64,000 bases of DNA from Alphaproteobacteria bacterium HGW-Alphaproteobacteria-1 (GCA_002842985.1 PHEQ01000004.1:1273-65272), one strand, 5' to 3'; positions 31,021 to 41,272 are shown, numbered from the stretch's first letter. Notes: generated from the letters alone by a model not told the origin. Made by a program: numbers and translations.

Positions 31021-33708
31021 AAGCCGTCCGTGGCAATGCTTGAACTTCTTGCCCGAGCCGCAGGGGCAGGCATCGTTGCGCCCCGGATTGCCCCATGTTG
31101 CGGGATCAGCCTCGTCGAAACCGGGGATCGCATCGGGAGATACCGCGTCGTCCGCAGGCGCCGCCGCCACCTCCATCGCCGCGCGTTGCTGCGCCAGATC
31201 GCGCATGAGCGCGGCCTGTTCGTCCTCTGTCATCGGACGTATCTGCGACAGTTTCTGCGTCACATCGGCGCGCAGACCGTCGAGCATCGCCTCGAAAAGC
31301 TGAAACGCTTCGGTCTTGTATTCGTTCAGCGGATCGCGCTGTGCATAGCTGCGGAAGCCCACGACCGAGCGCAGATGCTCGAGCGTCAGCAGGTGCTCGC
31401 GCCACTTGGCGTCGATGGTCTGCAAGAGCATCTGCTTTTCGATCATGCGCATGGTCTCGGGGCCGAATTGCGCGGCCTTGGCGGCCATCATCTCGTTGCC
31501 GGCACGGTCGAGCCGCTCGATGATCTCTTCGTCGTCCACGCCCTCTTCGGCGGCCCAGTCCACCACCGGCAGATCCATGTTGAGACGTTCGCGCACAGCG
31601 TCGCGCAGACCTTCTGTATCCCATTGATCGGCAAAGCTTTTCGGCGGCATGAATTCATCGACCAGATCGGCGATGACCTCGCCGCGCATATCGCCGATGA
31701 TACCGCTCAGATCCTCGGCCTTCATGATATCGAGGCGCTGCTTGAAGATCACCTTGCGCTGTTCGTTCATCACGTCGTCGAATTTCAGCAACTGCTTGCG
31801 GATGTCGAAATTGCGCCCCTCGACCTTGGCCTGCGCGCGTTCCAGCGATTTGTTCACCCAAGGGTGGATGATCGCCTCACCCTCTTTCATGCCAAGTGTG
31901 GAGAGCACCTTTTCCAGCCGCTCGGAGCCGAAGATGCGCATCAGGTCGTCCTCGAGGCTGAGGAAGAAGGCGGATTTTCCCGGATCGCCCTGACGGCCCG
32001 AGCGCCCGCGCAACTGGTTGTCGATGCGGCGGCTTTCATGGCGTTCGGTGGCAAGCACGAAAAGCCCGCCCGCCTGTTTCACGGCCTCCTCGTCGGCGGC
32101 GTGTTCCTCTTCGATCCGGGCCCGGATCACCTCGGGGTCGCCGTCAGGATCGGCCGCGATGGCCTCCATGATTTTGAACTCGACATTGCCGCCGAGCTTG
32201 ATGTCGGTGCCGCGTCCGGCCATGTTGGTGGCAATCGTCACCGCCCCGAGCTTGCCCGCATCGGCAATGATCTGCGCTTCTTTCTCGTGCTGGCGCGCAT
32301 TGAGCACGTTATGCGGAATCTTGGCCTGAGTGAGCAGCCCGCTCAGCATCTCGGATTTCTCGATCGAGGTCGTGCCGACGAGAATCGGCTGGCCCTTGGC
32401 ATGGGCCTCGCGGATTTCCTCGACGATGGCCTCGAATTTCTCGCGCGCGGTGCGATAAACGGCATCATCCTGGTCGATCCGGGCGATGGGGCGGTTGGTG
32501 GGCACCTCGACCACGCCAAGCCCGTAGATTTCGGCAAATTCCTCGGCCTCGGTCAGGGCCGTGCCGGTCATGCCGGCAAGCTTGTCATAGAGTCGGAAAT
32601 AGTTCTGGAAGGTCACACTGGCGAGGGTCACGTTCTCGGGCTGGATCGGACAGCCCTCCTTGGCCTCGATCGCCTGATGCAGCCCGTCCGAGAGCCGCCG
32701 CCCGGCCATCATGCGGCCGGTGAATTCGTCAATGAGCACCACGTCGCCGCCGCGGACGATATATTCCTTGTCCTTGTGGAACAGCTTGTGCGCGCGCAGG
32801 CCCTGATTGACGTGGTGAACGATCGTGGTGCTCTCGGGGTCATAAAGCGACTGGCCCTCGGGCAGGAGGCCGCGCTCGAGAAGGAGTTGCTCGAGAAACT
32901 CGTTGCCCTCCTCGGTATAGGTCACCGAGCGGGTCTTTTCGTCGAGCTTGAAGTGTTCGTCCTGTAACTCGGGGATCACCGTGTCGATGGTGCGGTAGAG
33001 GTCGCTGCGGTCCTGACTGGGGCCGGAGATGATCAGCGGGGTGCGCGCCTCGTCGATCAGGATGCTGTCCACCTCGTCGACGATGGCAAAATTGTGCCCG
33101 CGCTGGCTCATTTCCTCAAGCGAGGCGCGCATGTTGTCGCGCAGATAGTCGAATCCAAGCTCGTTGTTGGTGGCGTAGGTCACGTCCGCGCCATAAGCGG
33201 CCTTTTTCTCGGACTCGGGCTGCTGCGGATACACCACACCCGTGGTCATGCCGAGCGCGGCAAAGACCTTGCCCATCCATTCGGCATCGCGTTTGGCAAG
33301 GTAATCGTTGACCGTGACGACATGCACGCCCTTGCCGGAGAGCGCGTTGAGATAGGCAGGCAGGGTGGCGACAAGCGTCTTGCCCTCGCCGGTCTTCATC
33401 TCCGAGATATTGCCCTGATGCAGAAATATCCCGCCCATGAGCTGCACGTCGAAAGCGCGCAGGCCAAGCGCACGGCGCGCGCCCTCGCGGCAATTGGCGA
33501 ACGCCTCGGGCAGGAGCGCGTCAAGCCCTTCGCCACCGGCGATGCGCTTGCGGAATTCCTCGGTTTTCTCGATCAGCCCGGAATCGCTCAGCGCCGCGAA
33601 TTCCGGCTCGAGCGCGTTGATCTGCGCGATCAGCGGGCGGGTTGCCTTGATCTTGCGGTCGTTTGGCGTGCCAAACACCATTCTGGCAATCGATCCAATA
33701 CCCAGCAT
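31015..33708 (-). CDS. secA: Preprotein translocase ATPase SecA
   Basis: An 897-aa motor that pushes preproteins through SecYEG. Walker A is MKTGEGKT (104-111), and the DEAD-box region contains [15 protein letters not shown] and [21 protein letters not shown]. There is a preprotein cross-linking domain, a second NBD with [17 protein letters not shown], helical scaffold/wing domains, and a C-terminal zinc finger ([14 protein letters not shown]) that binds SecB. Full length. Divergent from the parvulin gene and ended by a clear terminator. Confidence 0.98.
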   Translation of the reverse strand: MLGIGSIARMVFGTPNDRKIKATRPLIAQINALEPEFAALSDSGLIEKTEEFRKRIAGGEGLDALLPEAFANCREGARRALGLRAFDVQLMGGIFLHQGNISEMKTGEGKTLVATLPAYLNALSGKGVHVVTVNDYLAKRDAEWMGKVFAALGMTTGVVYPQQPESEKKAAYGADVTYATNNELGFDYLRDNMRASLEEMSQRGHNFAIVDEVDSILIDEARTPLIISGPSQDRSDLYRTIDTVIPELQDEHFKLDEKTRSVTYTEEGNEFLEQLLLERGLLPEGQSLYDPESTTIVHHVNQGLRAHKLFHKDKEYIVRGGDVVLIDEFTGRMMAGRRLSDGLHQAIEAKEGCPIQPENVTLASVTFQNYFRLYDKLAGMTGTALTEAEEFAEIYGLGVVEVPTNRPIARIDQDDAVYRTAREKFEAIVEEIREAHAKGQPILVGTTSIEKSEMLSGLLTQAKIPHNVLNARQHEKEAQIIADAGKLGAVTIATNMAGRGTDIKLGGNVEFKIMEAIAADPDGDPEVIRARIEEEHAADEEAVKQAGGLFVLATERHESRRIDNQLRGRSGRQGDPGKSAFFLSLEDDLMRIFGSERLEKVLSTLGMKEGEAIIHPWVNKSLERAQAKVEGRNFDIRKQLLKFDDVMNEQRKVIFKQRLDIMKAEDLSGIIGDMRGEVIADLVDEFMPPKSFADQWDTEGLRDAVRERLNMDLPVVDWAAEEGVDDEEIIERLDRAGNEMMAAKAAQFGPETMRMIEKQMLLQTIDAKWREHLLTLEHLRSVVGFRSYAQRDPLNEYKTEAFQLFEAMLDGLRADVTQKLSQIRPMTEDEQAALMRDLAQQRAAMEVAAAPADDAVSPDAIPGFDEADPATWGNPGRNDACPCGSGKKFKHCHGRLA

Positions 33709-33897
33709 GTTCTGTCCGTTCCCGCCGTTTTATCCGTTCGTGACCGGCAATCGCTTGCCCCGCCTGCGCCTGCGCCCTAGAACGGGCACGGATCGGCCCG
33801 GCGCGCCACAACTCAAGGCGATGTAAGCGGCAGCCCGAGAAGTGTCAACGTCGCGTGCCTGGACGGCGCTGCGGCTCTTTGGATAAAGGATGGCCTG

Positions 33898-34746
33898 ATG
33901 TTCCGACAGTTTCTTTCCTCGGTCGCGGTTGCGGCGTTCACGTTCGGCGCGCCTGCGCTGGCGCAGGATGCACCCTCGCGCGATACCGTGCTGGCCACGG
34001 TTGGCGGGACCGAGATCACCCTTGGCCATGTCCTTGCGCTGCGGGCAAGCCTGCCCGAGCAATACAATCAGATCCCGCCCGAGGTTCTGTTCAAGGGCGT
34101 GCTTGACCAGTTGGTGCAGCAGACCCTGCTGATGCAGGCGCTCGACGGTGAGCCGTCGGAACTTGCGCAGTTGCGACTTGAGAACGAACGCCGCGCAATC
34201 CTTGCCGCCGAGGTGATCACCCGCGTGACCGGCGGTGCCGTGACCGAAGAGGCGCTGCAAGCCGCCTATGAGGCCGAATTTGCCGATGCCGAGGACGAGA
34301 CCGAGTATCGCGCCGCCCATATCCTCGTGGAAACCGAGGAAGAGGCCGCCAAGCTTGTGGCCGAGCTTGAGGGCGGCGCGAATTTCGCCGCGCTGGCGCA
34401 AGCGCATTCGGTCGGGCCCTCTGGCCCCTCTGGTGGCGAGCTTGGCTGGTTCGCCGACGGCGTGATGGTGCCGGAATTCTTCGACGCGGTGTCCGCGCTT
34501 GAGGTGGGTCAGGTCTCGGCCCCGGTGCAGACCCAATTCGGCTGGCATGTCATTCAACTCAACGAGACCCGGATCAAGGAGCGCCCGACCCTCGACGACG
34601 TGCGCCTCGATCTGGCCGACGAGATTCAGCGGCAGGCATTCGAGGCCTATCTGGCCACGCTCGAAGCCGGAACAACGATCGAGCGCGCCGCAGGCGATGC
34701 CGCCAATCCCGAGCTGATCAACCGGCTCGACCTTCTGGAGAACTGA
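33898..34746 (+). CDS. Parvulin-type peptidylprolyl isomerase (periplasmic)
   Basis: A 282-aa exported foldase. A signal peptide (1-22, ending ALA) is followed by a SurA/PrsA-like helical N-domain (VLATVGGTEITLGHVLALRASLP...) and a parvulin domain (about 135-230) with YRAAHILVETEEEAAKL, GPSGPSGGELGWFADGVMVPEF and FGWHVIQLNETR. It would help outer-membrane and periplasmic protein folding, fitting its place opposite secA. argJ follows 4 bp after its stop. Confidence 0.9.
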   Translation: MFRQFLSSVAVAAFTFGAPALAQDAPSRDTVLATVGGTEITLGHVLALRASLPEQYNQIPPEVLFKGVLDQLVQQTLLMQALDGEPSELAQLRLENERRAILAAEVITRVTGGAVTEEALQAAYEAEFADAEDETEYRAAHILVETEEEAAKLVAELEGGANFAALAQAHSVGPSGPSGGELGWFADGVMVPEFFDAVSALEVGQVSAPVQTQFGWHVIQLNETRIKERPTLDDVRLDLADEIQRQAFEAYLATLEAGTTIERAAGDAANPELINRLDLLEN

Positions 34747-34750
34747 CGCC

Positions 34751-35980
34751 ATGGGCAAGCCCGCGCCGCTTTCGCCGCTCGCCCCAGCCGCCTTTCCCGA
34801 CCTGCCGGAAATCGGCGGTGTGCGCTTTGCGACGGCACAGGCGGGGGTGCGCTATCAGGGCCGCACCGATGTTCTGTTGGTCAGCCTGGCGCCGGGCACG
34901 GCCATGGCCGGGGTGTTTACCCGCTCGGCCACGCGCTCGGCGGCGGTGCTTGATTGTCAGGCCAAGATCGGCGGCGATCCCGCCCCCGGTGCGGCGATCC
35001 TCGTCAATTCCGGCAATGCCAACGCGTTTACCGGGCGGCGGGGCGTGGCCTCGGTCGAAGCGGTAACAGGGGCCGTGGCCGAGCGGCTCGGTGTTCCGGT
35101 GGCGCGGGTCTTTACCTCTTCCACCGGCGTGATCGGCGAGCCGCTGCCCCATGAGCGCATCACCGCCTGCATTGACGATCTGGCGGGCCGTCTTGCGCCC
35201 GGCGGGATCGACGCCGCCGCGCGCGCGATCATGACCACCGACACCTTTCCCAAGGGCGCGAGCGAGACCATCGCCATTGACGGGCAGAGCGTGCACATCG
35301 CTGGGATTGCCAAGGGCTCGGGCATGATTGCGCCCGACATGGCGACGATGCTGGTCTATATCTTCACCGATGCGGCAATGGAGCAGGCGGTTTTGCAGGA
35401 CATGGTGAGCGCGCTCAACCGGTCCACGTTCAACTGTATCACGGTGGACAGCGACACCTCGACCTCGGACACGCTTTTGATGGCCGCGACCGGGGCCTCG
35501 GGCGTGCGCGTGACGGAAAACGATGTCGGTTTCATGGAGGCGCTGCGCCGGGTCATGCTCGATCTGGCGCATCAGGTGGTGCGCGACGGCGAGGGGGCGA
35601 CGAAATTCGTCGAGGTCTCGGTGACCGGGGCGGCCTCGGATGCCGAGGCGCATATCCACGCCAAATCCATCGCCAATTCGCCCCTGATCAAGACCGCCAT
35701 AGCGGGCGAGGACCCGAACTGGGGCCGCGTCGTCATGGCGGTCGGCAAATCCGGCGCGCGGGCCGACCGTGACCGGCTCTCGATCTGGTTCGGCGATCAG
35801 GAGGTGGCGCGCGACGGCGAGGTCAGCCCCGCGCATGACGAGGCGCGCGCAGCCGCCTACATGAAGACTCAGACGATCGTGATCCATGTCGATCTGGGCC
35901 TTGGCGGCGGCACGGCCCGGGTCTGGACCTGTGATCTGACCCACGGCTATATCGAGATCAACGCGGATTATCGCTCGTGA
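34751..35980 (+). CDS. argJ: Bifunctional glutamate N-acetyltransferase/ornithine acetyltransferase ArgJ
   Basis: A 409-aa enzyme that transfers acetyl from N-acetylornithine to glutamate and can start the cycle from acetyl-CoA in arginine synthesis. The self-cleavage site IAPDMATML (cut before Thr 199) yields alpha and beta chains. VNSGNANAFTG, FTSSTGVIGEPLP, TTDTFPKG, NCITVDSDTSTSDT and GEDPNWGRVVMAVGKSGA are all present, and the C-terminus ends in TCDLTHGYIEINADYRS as in active enzymes. It overlaps the next gene as GTGA. Confidence 0.97.
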   Translation: MGKPAPLSPLAPAAFPDLPEIGGVRFATAQAGVRYQGRTDVLLVSLAPGTAMAGVFTRSATRSAAVLDCQAKIGGDPAPGAAILVNSGNANAFTGRRGVASVEAVTGAVAERLGVPVARVFTSSTGVIGEPLPHERITACIDDLAGRLAPGGIDAAARAIMTTDTFPKGASETIAIDGQSVHIAGIAKGSGMIAPDMATMLVYIFTDAAMEQAVLQDMVSALNRSTFNCITVDSDTSTSDTLLMAATGASGVRVTENDVGFMEALRRVMLDLAHQVVRDGEGATKFVEVSVTGAASDAEAHIHAKSIANSPLIKTAIAGEDPNWGRVVMAVGKSGARADRDRLSIWFGDQEVARDGEVSPAHDEARAAAYMKTQTIVIHVDLGLGGGTARVWTCDLTHGYIEINADYRS

Positions 35981-36375
35981 AGACCATTCTGGTGTCGGCG
36001 GTGGCGCTGATCGACGTGGAGGGGCGGGTTCTGCTGGCGCAGCGGCCCGACGGCAAATCCATGGCGGGGCTCTGGGAGTTTCCCGGCGGCAAGGTCGAGC
36101 CGGGCGAGACGCCCGAGCGCGCGCTGATCCGCGAGTTGCATGAGGAGTTGGGGATCGACACCTGGGCGTCGTGCCTTGCCCCGCTTACCTTTGCCAGTCA
36201 CAGCTATGCCGATTTTCACCTGCTCATGCCGCTCTTTGCCTGCCGCAAATGGGACGGCATCCCGCAGGGGCGCGAGGGACAGGCGCTCAGATGGGTGCGC
36301 GCGCAGGATTTGCGCAGCTATCCCATGCCCCCCGCCGACCTGCCGCTGATCCCGATCCTGCGCGACTGGCTTTGA
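35977..36375 (+). CDS. mutT: (Deoxy)nucleoside triphosphate pyrophosphohydrolase, MutT-type Nudix
   Basis: A 132-aa Nudix hydrolase with a complete box, GGKVEPGETPERALIRELHEELGI. The start (MKTILVSAVALIDVEGRVLLAQRPDGKSMAGLWEFPGGK) is typical of MutT enzymes that sanitise 8-oxo-dGTP. Residues in YADFHLLMPLFACRKWDG support the MutT rather than the MazG or ADP-ribose group. The GTG start lies within the argJ stop (4-bp overlap), so it is co-translated with argJ. Confidence 0.93.
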   Translation: MKTILVSAVALIDVEGRVLLAQRPDGKSMAGLWEFPGGKVEPGETPERALIRELHEELGIDTWASCLAPLTFASHSYADFHLLMPLFACRKWDGIPQGREGQALRWVRAQDLRSYPMPPADLPLIPILRDWL

Positions 36376-36519
36376 GCGCAAGCCCGTGTAAGCGTGGTCA
36401 ATCCGTCGCATCGCGGGAAATTGTATTGATTATTGGCACAAACTTGTCAAAATCGAGTTTGGTGGACGGGTTCGCGCGCTGTCAAACGGGGCTGTGTTCA
36501 CCATGATCGGGGGGAGATC

Positions 36520-36654
36520 ATGTTTCGCACCATCCAACTCGGCTCGGCCGTGTCCATTCAGGGCATATTCGTGCGGTTGCTCAGCAACGGCCTGATGCAG
36601 GTGCGCGTTGGCGCACGGATCTACACCGGACGCCCGGTTTCGCGCGTCACCTGA
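36520..36654 (+). CDS. Small conserved-looking 44-aa protein
   Basis: A 44-aa ORF with a strong ribosome-binding site (GGGGGGAG 4-5 bases before the ATG). The sequence reads MFRTIQLGSAVSIQGIFVRL, then LSNGLMQVRVGARIYTGRPVSRV, a compact beta pattern of alternating hydrophobic residues, with no membrane segment. The upstream 144 bp is AT-rich around 36420-36460 and may hold its promoter. Function unknown; it resembles small ORFs I associate with Roseobacter genomes, not verified. Confidence 0.55.
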   Translation: MFRTIQLGSAVSIQGIFVRLLSNGLMQVRVGARIYTGRPVSRVT

Positions 36655-36750
36655 CAGGCGTTTGCGCACGGGGCGCCACGACAAACCGGGCCTGGAGATG
36701 CTTCGGGTCCGTTATGCTGTCAGGTCCCATCGGTTTTACCCCCCATGCGC

Positions 36751-38817
36751 TCACCCTGCCCGGCGACGCGCCTCGGCCCTGAACTCGGTTTCCTCGGTGA
36801 CGGCAAAGCGCCCGCCCGACAGTTTTTGCAGCTTGCCTTCGCGCAGAAGCTTGCCGAATGAGCGCAGTCCTTCCTCGCGGGAGAACCCTTCTTCGTCAAC
36901 TTCCTTCAGCTTGCCCATGAGCATCGGGCGCGAAAACTGCGTGCGGCCCTCGACATCGGCGAGATAGGCCGCGGCCGCTTCCAGAAGATCGGGCAGCGTG
37001 GTGGCGCCAAGTTCTTCGGCAAAGTCCGAGAACCCGCCCTCGACCGGTGCCAGCACCTCGGGCTTCGGGGCGGTGATGCGGCGCGGTTGCACAGGCGCGC
37101 GTTGGGTGTCCACCCGCTGTTCGGCCACCAGCTTGAGGGGGGCAGCGCGCGGCTCTTCGGGGCGCGCGCTGCTGCGCGCGGGCGCGGCAAGCGCCTCGGG
37201 ACGGCGCGGGCGCACGGCGGCGGCCAGATCGCCGCGATAGGGGTTCGCATCCGGCTTGCGGGTCAGGTCTGCGCCGGCGTCCTTTTCCGCGCGGGTCGCG
37301 GCAAGGGCGGCGCGCAGGTGCTGGATGGTGTTCCGGCGCCGGCTGGTCTCCGGGGCGGCCATCTGGGTATTGGCCTCGTCGAAAATCCGCTCGAGGTCGT
37401 TTTCCTTGGCGACATCCTGGAACTTGACGCGCTCGGATTTATCCTCGACGCGATCCGGTTCTTCGATTGCGTCGCGCTGATCGGCCTCACCGGCTTCCTC
37501 GCCGAGTTCGGCGTCAAGCTCGGCCAGTTCGCGTTGCAGATCCGCCTCTTCCTCGGCGCTGAGCGGGCTGTCATCCTCATCGAATATGTTGCCCGCCGAT
37601 TCGTCCTCAAAACCGGCTTCCTCCTCGCCCGCCTCCTCGAAAAGACCCTCGGCGCGCGCCGCCTCGAAATCGGAGCGCTTGACCTTGAGAACACGCGCAG
37701 GGCGCACGGCGTCGGGGGCCGAGGTCTCGCCGTCCTCTGCCACCTCCGCCTCTGGCGCATCTGCGTCCGCTACGGCGGCATCTGCCATGAGCGCGGCCAG
37801 CGTGTCTTCGAATGCCGTATCCTCAGCGGTTTCGTAGTCTTCCATGGTTTCGGGCGTGTCACCCTCGTTCAACGCTTCGGCGGTGAGCGCTCCATCGTCA
37901 AAGGCCATCAGCCCCGCCGAGTCATTCTCGTCCTCGTCCTCGAAGCTTTCCCACTGGATTGCGCCCTCTGACGCCTCCGGCTCGATCTGCGATTCCGGCG
38001 CATCGGTCTTCGTGGCGTCTGAAGTCTCTGTCCGGATCGAACCGTCCGTCGTCTCGGGGTCGTCCTCCGTGAGGTCGTTCGTGTCGTCCTGCGCCTGGGG
38101 GATTGGCGCGGCCTCATCGGGCCAAAGCGACATGTCCACCGGGTCCGCCTCGACAAAGTCCTGCGCGTGCTCGTCCTCGCTGTACTGCTCGTCCGCACCG
38201 ACAACCGAGCGGATCAGATCCAGCTTCGCAGCAAGATCCTGCGGCGCGGCGGGGCTTTCGCTCTCGGCAAGCCACTCTGCCGCAGACGCATCTTCTTCTG
38301 CGTTGCCAGCCGCACCAGCGATATTCGCAACCGCCTCGGGTTCGGGGGCGTCGGTCGTATCCTGCGCAGGATCCTCGGCCAGATTCGCGGGCAGGCCAGC
38401 GGCATCGGGCGCGGCTTGCGGCGTGGGCATTTCTGCCTCTGATGTCTCCGCTGCGGGCGCGCCAGCCTCGGGTCGACTGTCGGCCTCTGGCGCAGCCTCG
38501 GGGCGCGGCTCGGACGGGGCAAGGGCCGCCGCGCCCGCAAGCGCAGACATGGGCGTGACCCCGTCCTGCGCCCGGAGCACGATCCGGCCCTGATGCTCAT
38601 GCGCCTCGACCCGGCGCGCGATCTCGCGCTCGGCGATGCGCGCCAGCATCTCGGCATCCGGTGTCGGCGGTTCGGCACCGAAATAGCGGTCATCGGCGGC
38701 GAGATCGCGAAAATATTCGGCAATCGCCTTCATCGTGTCGAATGAATCGTCAAAACCTTCCAACGTGCACGAAAACGTGCCGTAGGAGACTGTAAGTATC
38801 TTGCTTGAACCTACCAT
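36751..38817 (-). CDS. Large acidic protein, conserved-type Roseobacter hypothetical
   Basis: A 688-aa cytoplasmic protein. The N-terminus (ILTVSYGTFSCTLEGFDDSF, then DTMKAIAEYFRDLAADDRYFGAEPP) and the C-terminus (about 590-688: GGFSDFAEELGATTLPDLLEAAAAYLADVEGRTQFSRPMLMGKLKEV...GKLLREGKLQKLSGGRFAVTEET) are ordered. The middle 450 residues are an Asp/Glu/Ala-rich, low-complexity and probably disordered linker. The C-terminal part looks like a small winged helix. Start ATG 38817 begins the folded N-terminus; an upstream in-frame extension is unlikely. Function unknown; a scaffold or regulator linking two domains is possible. Confidence 0.75.
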   Translation of the reverse strand: MVGSSKILTVSYGTFSCTLEGFDDSFDTMKAIAEYFRDLAADDRYFGAEPPTPDAEMLARIAEREIARRVEAHEHQGRIVLRAQDGVTPMSALAGAAALAPSEPRPEAAPEADSRPEAGAPAAETSEAEMPTPQAAPDAAGLPANLAEDPAQDTTDAPEPEAVANIAGAAGNAEEDASAAEWLAESESPAAPQDLAAKLDLIRSVVGADEQYSEDEHAQDFVEADPVDMSLWPDEAAPIPQAQDDTNDLTEDDPETTDGSIRTETSDATKTDAPESQIEPEASEGAIQWESFEDEDENDSAGLMAFDDGALTAEALNEGDTPETMEDYETAEDTAFEDTLAALMADAAVADADAPEAEVAEDGETSAPDAVRPARVLKVKRSDFEAARAEGLFEEAGEEEAGFEDESAGNIFDEDDSPLSAEEEADLQRELAELDAELGEEAGEADQRDAIEEPDRVEDKSERVKFQDVAKENDLERIFDEANTQMAAPETSRRRNTIQHLRAALAATRAEKDAGADLTRKPDANPYRGDLAAAVRPRRPEALAAPARSSARPEEPRAAPLKLVAEQRVDTQRAPVQPRRITAPKPEVLAPVEGGFSDFAEELGATTLPDLLEAAAAYLADVEGRTQFSRPMLMGKLKEVDEEGFSREEGLRSFGKLLREGKLQKLSGGRFAVTEETEFRAEARRRAG

Positions 38818-38966
38818 GTGAATAGCTCGCTTTGCTTGCCTGCAAAGACAATGTTTACCATGAACTCCGCGTCCAAAGCGGCCCGATTCTTCGCTTTTTA
38901 CTGTATCATTTCGTGGTCGGATTGTGACATCAGAAGAGTTAAGGCAACTATAACGGTCATCAAATA

Positions 38967-39641
38967 ATGATTGTTCGCGAAAATCAGCCAATCACGCTTA
39001 TCGGCGGGGCCACGGTCGCGCCTGAACGGCTGAGCGCTGCGTTGCGCCACGCAACGCAGGTGGTGGCCGCCGATGGCGGGGCCGATACCGCCCTCGCGGC
39101 GGGGCTGAGCCTGCGCGCGGTGATCGGCGATTTCGACAGCATCAGTGCTGTGGCACGCGCGCGCCTGCCCGACGCGATCCTGCATCCGATGACGGATCAG
39201 GACACCACCGATTTCGAGAAATGTCTTGCCCATGTCGGCGCGCCGCTGCTCATCGGTCTGGGCTTTACCGGCGGACGGATTGATCATCAGATGGCCGCCT
39301 GCACGGCCCTTGTGCGCCACGACGCACAGCGCTGCATCCTGCTTGGGGATGTGGACCTGATGTTTCTGTGCCCGCCTAGCCTGTCACTCCCGCTTGAGGC
39401 CGGGTGCCGCGTGTCGCTTTTCCCGATGGGCGCGGTCGAGGGGGCCTCGGACGGGTTGCGCTGGCCCATCGGCGGGCTGCGCCTTGCGCCGGACGGGCGC
39501 ATCGGCACGTCGAATATCGCGGAGGGGACCGTGACAATCGACGTGACCGCGCCCAAGCTCCTGGTGATCCTGCCCGCCGAGACGCTTGATCTGGTCGCCC
39601 CCGCACTGCTGGCCGCCCCGGCCGGATGGAGCGCCGCATGA
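38967..39641 (+). CDS. Thiamine pyrophosphokinase
   Basis: A 224-aa enzyme converting thiamine and ATP to thiamine pyrophosphate. Family motifs are VVAADGGADTALAAGL, AVIGDFDSIS, MTDQDTTDFEKCL and GFTGGRIDHQMAA; the DFDS and TDFEK blocks form the active site. The N-terminus carries no signal. It is divergent from the acidic protein gene and overlaps the next transporter gene as ATGA, which suggests uptake and activation of thiamine as one unit. Confidence 0.9.
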   Translation: MIVRENQPITLIGGATVAPERLSAALRHATQVVAADGGADTALAAGLSLRAVIGDFDSISAVARARLPDAILHPMTDQDTTDFEKCLAHVGAPLLIGLGFTGGRIDHQMAACTALVRHDAQRCILLGDVDLMFLCPPSLSLPLEAGCRVSLFPMGAVEGASDGLRWPIGGLRLAPDGRIGTSNIAEGTVTIDVTAPKLLVILPAETLDLVAPALLAAPAGWSAA

Positions 39642-41272
39642 GCCCCGCCGCCCGCGTTGCGCAGTGGATCGACGCCGTCATCTTCGATCTCGCGCGGCAG
39701 ATGCGATGGACCTTTCTGCCGCCGCTGATGGTCTATTTCGCCGCCGGGTTCTCGGGGCTGACGATGATCGTCGGCACCTTTTTCGTGAAGGAATATCTCG
39801 ACCTCTCGGCAGCCTTCCTTGCGGGGCTTGCCTTCTGGGCCGGGCTGCCTTGGGCGCTCAAGATGCCGCTCGGTCATCTGGTCGATATCATGTGGCGGTG
39901 GAAATGGCTGCTGGTCTATCTGGGCGCGGGGCTGATCGGGCTGTCGGTGTTCATCATGTATCTGTTGCTCACGCAGACCGACATGATGACCGCGATCATG
40001 CCGATGGGCGCGTGGTATGTGACCTCCTACCTGCTGGCGCCGACAGGCCTGGTGATTCAGGACGCGGTGGCCGATGCGATGTCGGTCGAGGCGGTGCCGC
40101 GATTTGACGAGACCGGCGCGCCGCTCGCCCCCGAGACCTCGCGCGCGCTGCATACAACGATGCAGACGCTGGGGCGCTTTGCGCTGATCACCGGCACGGT
40201 GGCGGTGGCGCTGCTCAACATCACGATGTTCTCCGGCATAGAGGCGCTTGATGCCGAGGGCAAGCGCGCGGTCTATGCCAGTATTTACCTTGCGGCACTG
40301 GCGATTCCGCTGGTCTCGGTCTCGGGCGTCGTTCTGGCGGGCGTGCAGAAATGGCGCGCGCGTCGGGGGCTTCTGGGCCGCGGCCTGACCGAGGCCGAGG
40401 CCGACGCGCTCTTCGAGCGGTCGGACGAGAAGACCACGCCCAACCCGTGGTATTTCATCGGCGGTGCGGGGTTTGTCGCGCTCTCGCTCACCGTCGGCCT
40501 GAGCGATATTCCCTTCGGGCAAGAGATCATCTTTGCCGGGTCGATGGCGATCGTGCTCTTGCTCATGCGTCAGCTTGTGGCGGTGCTGCCGGTGGCGCAG
40601 GCGCGCACGCTGATCGGCACGGCACTTATCATCTTCATCTTCCGTGCCGTGCCCCGTGTGGGCGACGGCTATACCTGGTTTGCCATCGACTCACTGGGGT
40701 TCGACCAACAGTTCCTTTCGGTTCTGTCGCTCATCGCCTCGATGCTCACGCTTGTCGGCATGGTCATCCTGCGCCCGCTCATCGCCAATCACACTATCGT
40801 CTATATCATCGTGATCCTGACCGTGGCGGGCGGGGTGCTGTCGCTGCCCAATATCGGGCTTTACTACGGCATCCAGGACATCACCGCGCCGCTCACCGGC
40901 GGCATTGTCGATGCGCGGTTCATCGCGATCATGGATACGGCGCTCGAATCGCCGCTGGGGCAGATCGCGATGATCCCTATGCTGGCGTGGATTGCGCGTA
41001 ACGCGCCGCCCGATCTCAAGGCCACGTTCTTTGCCGTGATGGCGTCGTTCACCAATCTGGCGCTGTCGGCGAGTTCGCTTTTCACGAAGTATCTCAACCA
41101 GATTTTCGTGGTGGCGCGCGAGGTTCGCGACCCGGTGAGCGGCGCGGTCACGACCCCCGCCGATTACAGCCAGTTGGGCCTTCTGATCCTGATCGTGAGC
41201 GGCCTGACCGTCGCCCTGCCGCTGCTCGCAGTGGCGCTGGTGCAGCGCACACGGCTCAGGAGCGTGGACTGA
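39638..41272 (+). CDS. BT1-family (folate/biopterin-type) membrane transporter
   Basis: A 544-aa inner-membrane protein with about 12 hydrophobic helices and MFS-like layout. FAAGFSGLTMIVGTFFVKEYLDLSAAFLAGLAFWAGLPWALKMPLGHLVD and YLLAPTGLVIQDAVADAMSVE fit the BT1 family of folate-biopterin transporters. Fusion of its start to the thiamine pyrophosphokinase stop (ATGA) hints that thiamine or a related pterin/pyrimidine vitamin is the substrate; this is inferred. ATG 39638 is chosen over 39626 because of the overlap. Its end overlaps the convergent MATE gene by 17 bp. Confidence 0.78.
   Translation: MSPAARVAQWIDAVIFDLARQMRWTFLPPLMVYFAAGFSGLTMIVGTFFVKEYLDLSAAFLAGLAFWAGLPWALKMPLGHLVDIMWRWKWLLVYLGAGLIGLSVFIMYLLLTQTDMMTAIMPMGAWYVTSYLLAPTGLVIQDAVADAMSVEAVPRFDETGAPLAPETSRALHTTMQTLGRFALITGTVAVALLNITMFSGIEALDAEGKRAVYASIYLAALAIPLVSVSGVVLAGVQKWRARRGLLGRGLTEAEADALFERSDEKTTPNPWYFIGGAGFVALSLTVGLSDIPFGQEIIFAGSMAIVLLLMRQLVAVLPVAQARTLIGTALIIFIFRAVPRVGDGYTWFAIDSLGFDQQFLSVLSLIASMLTLVGMVILRPLIANHTIVYIIVILTVAGGVLSLPNIGLYYGIQDITAPLTGGIVDARFIAIMDTALESPLGQIAMIPMLAWIARNAPPDLKATFFAVMASFTNLALSASSLFTKYLNQIFVVAREVRDPVSGAVTTPADYSQLGLLILIVSGLTVALPLLAVALVQRTRLRSVD

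Noticed and set aside
31030..32967. Long open frame antisense to secA
   Set aside because: Complementary to the SecA coding region and without its own start context; a shadow frame.
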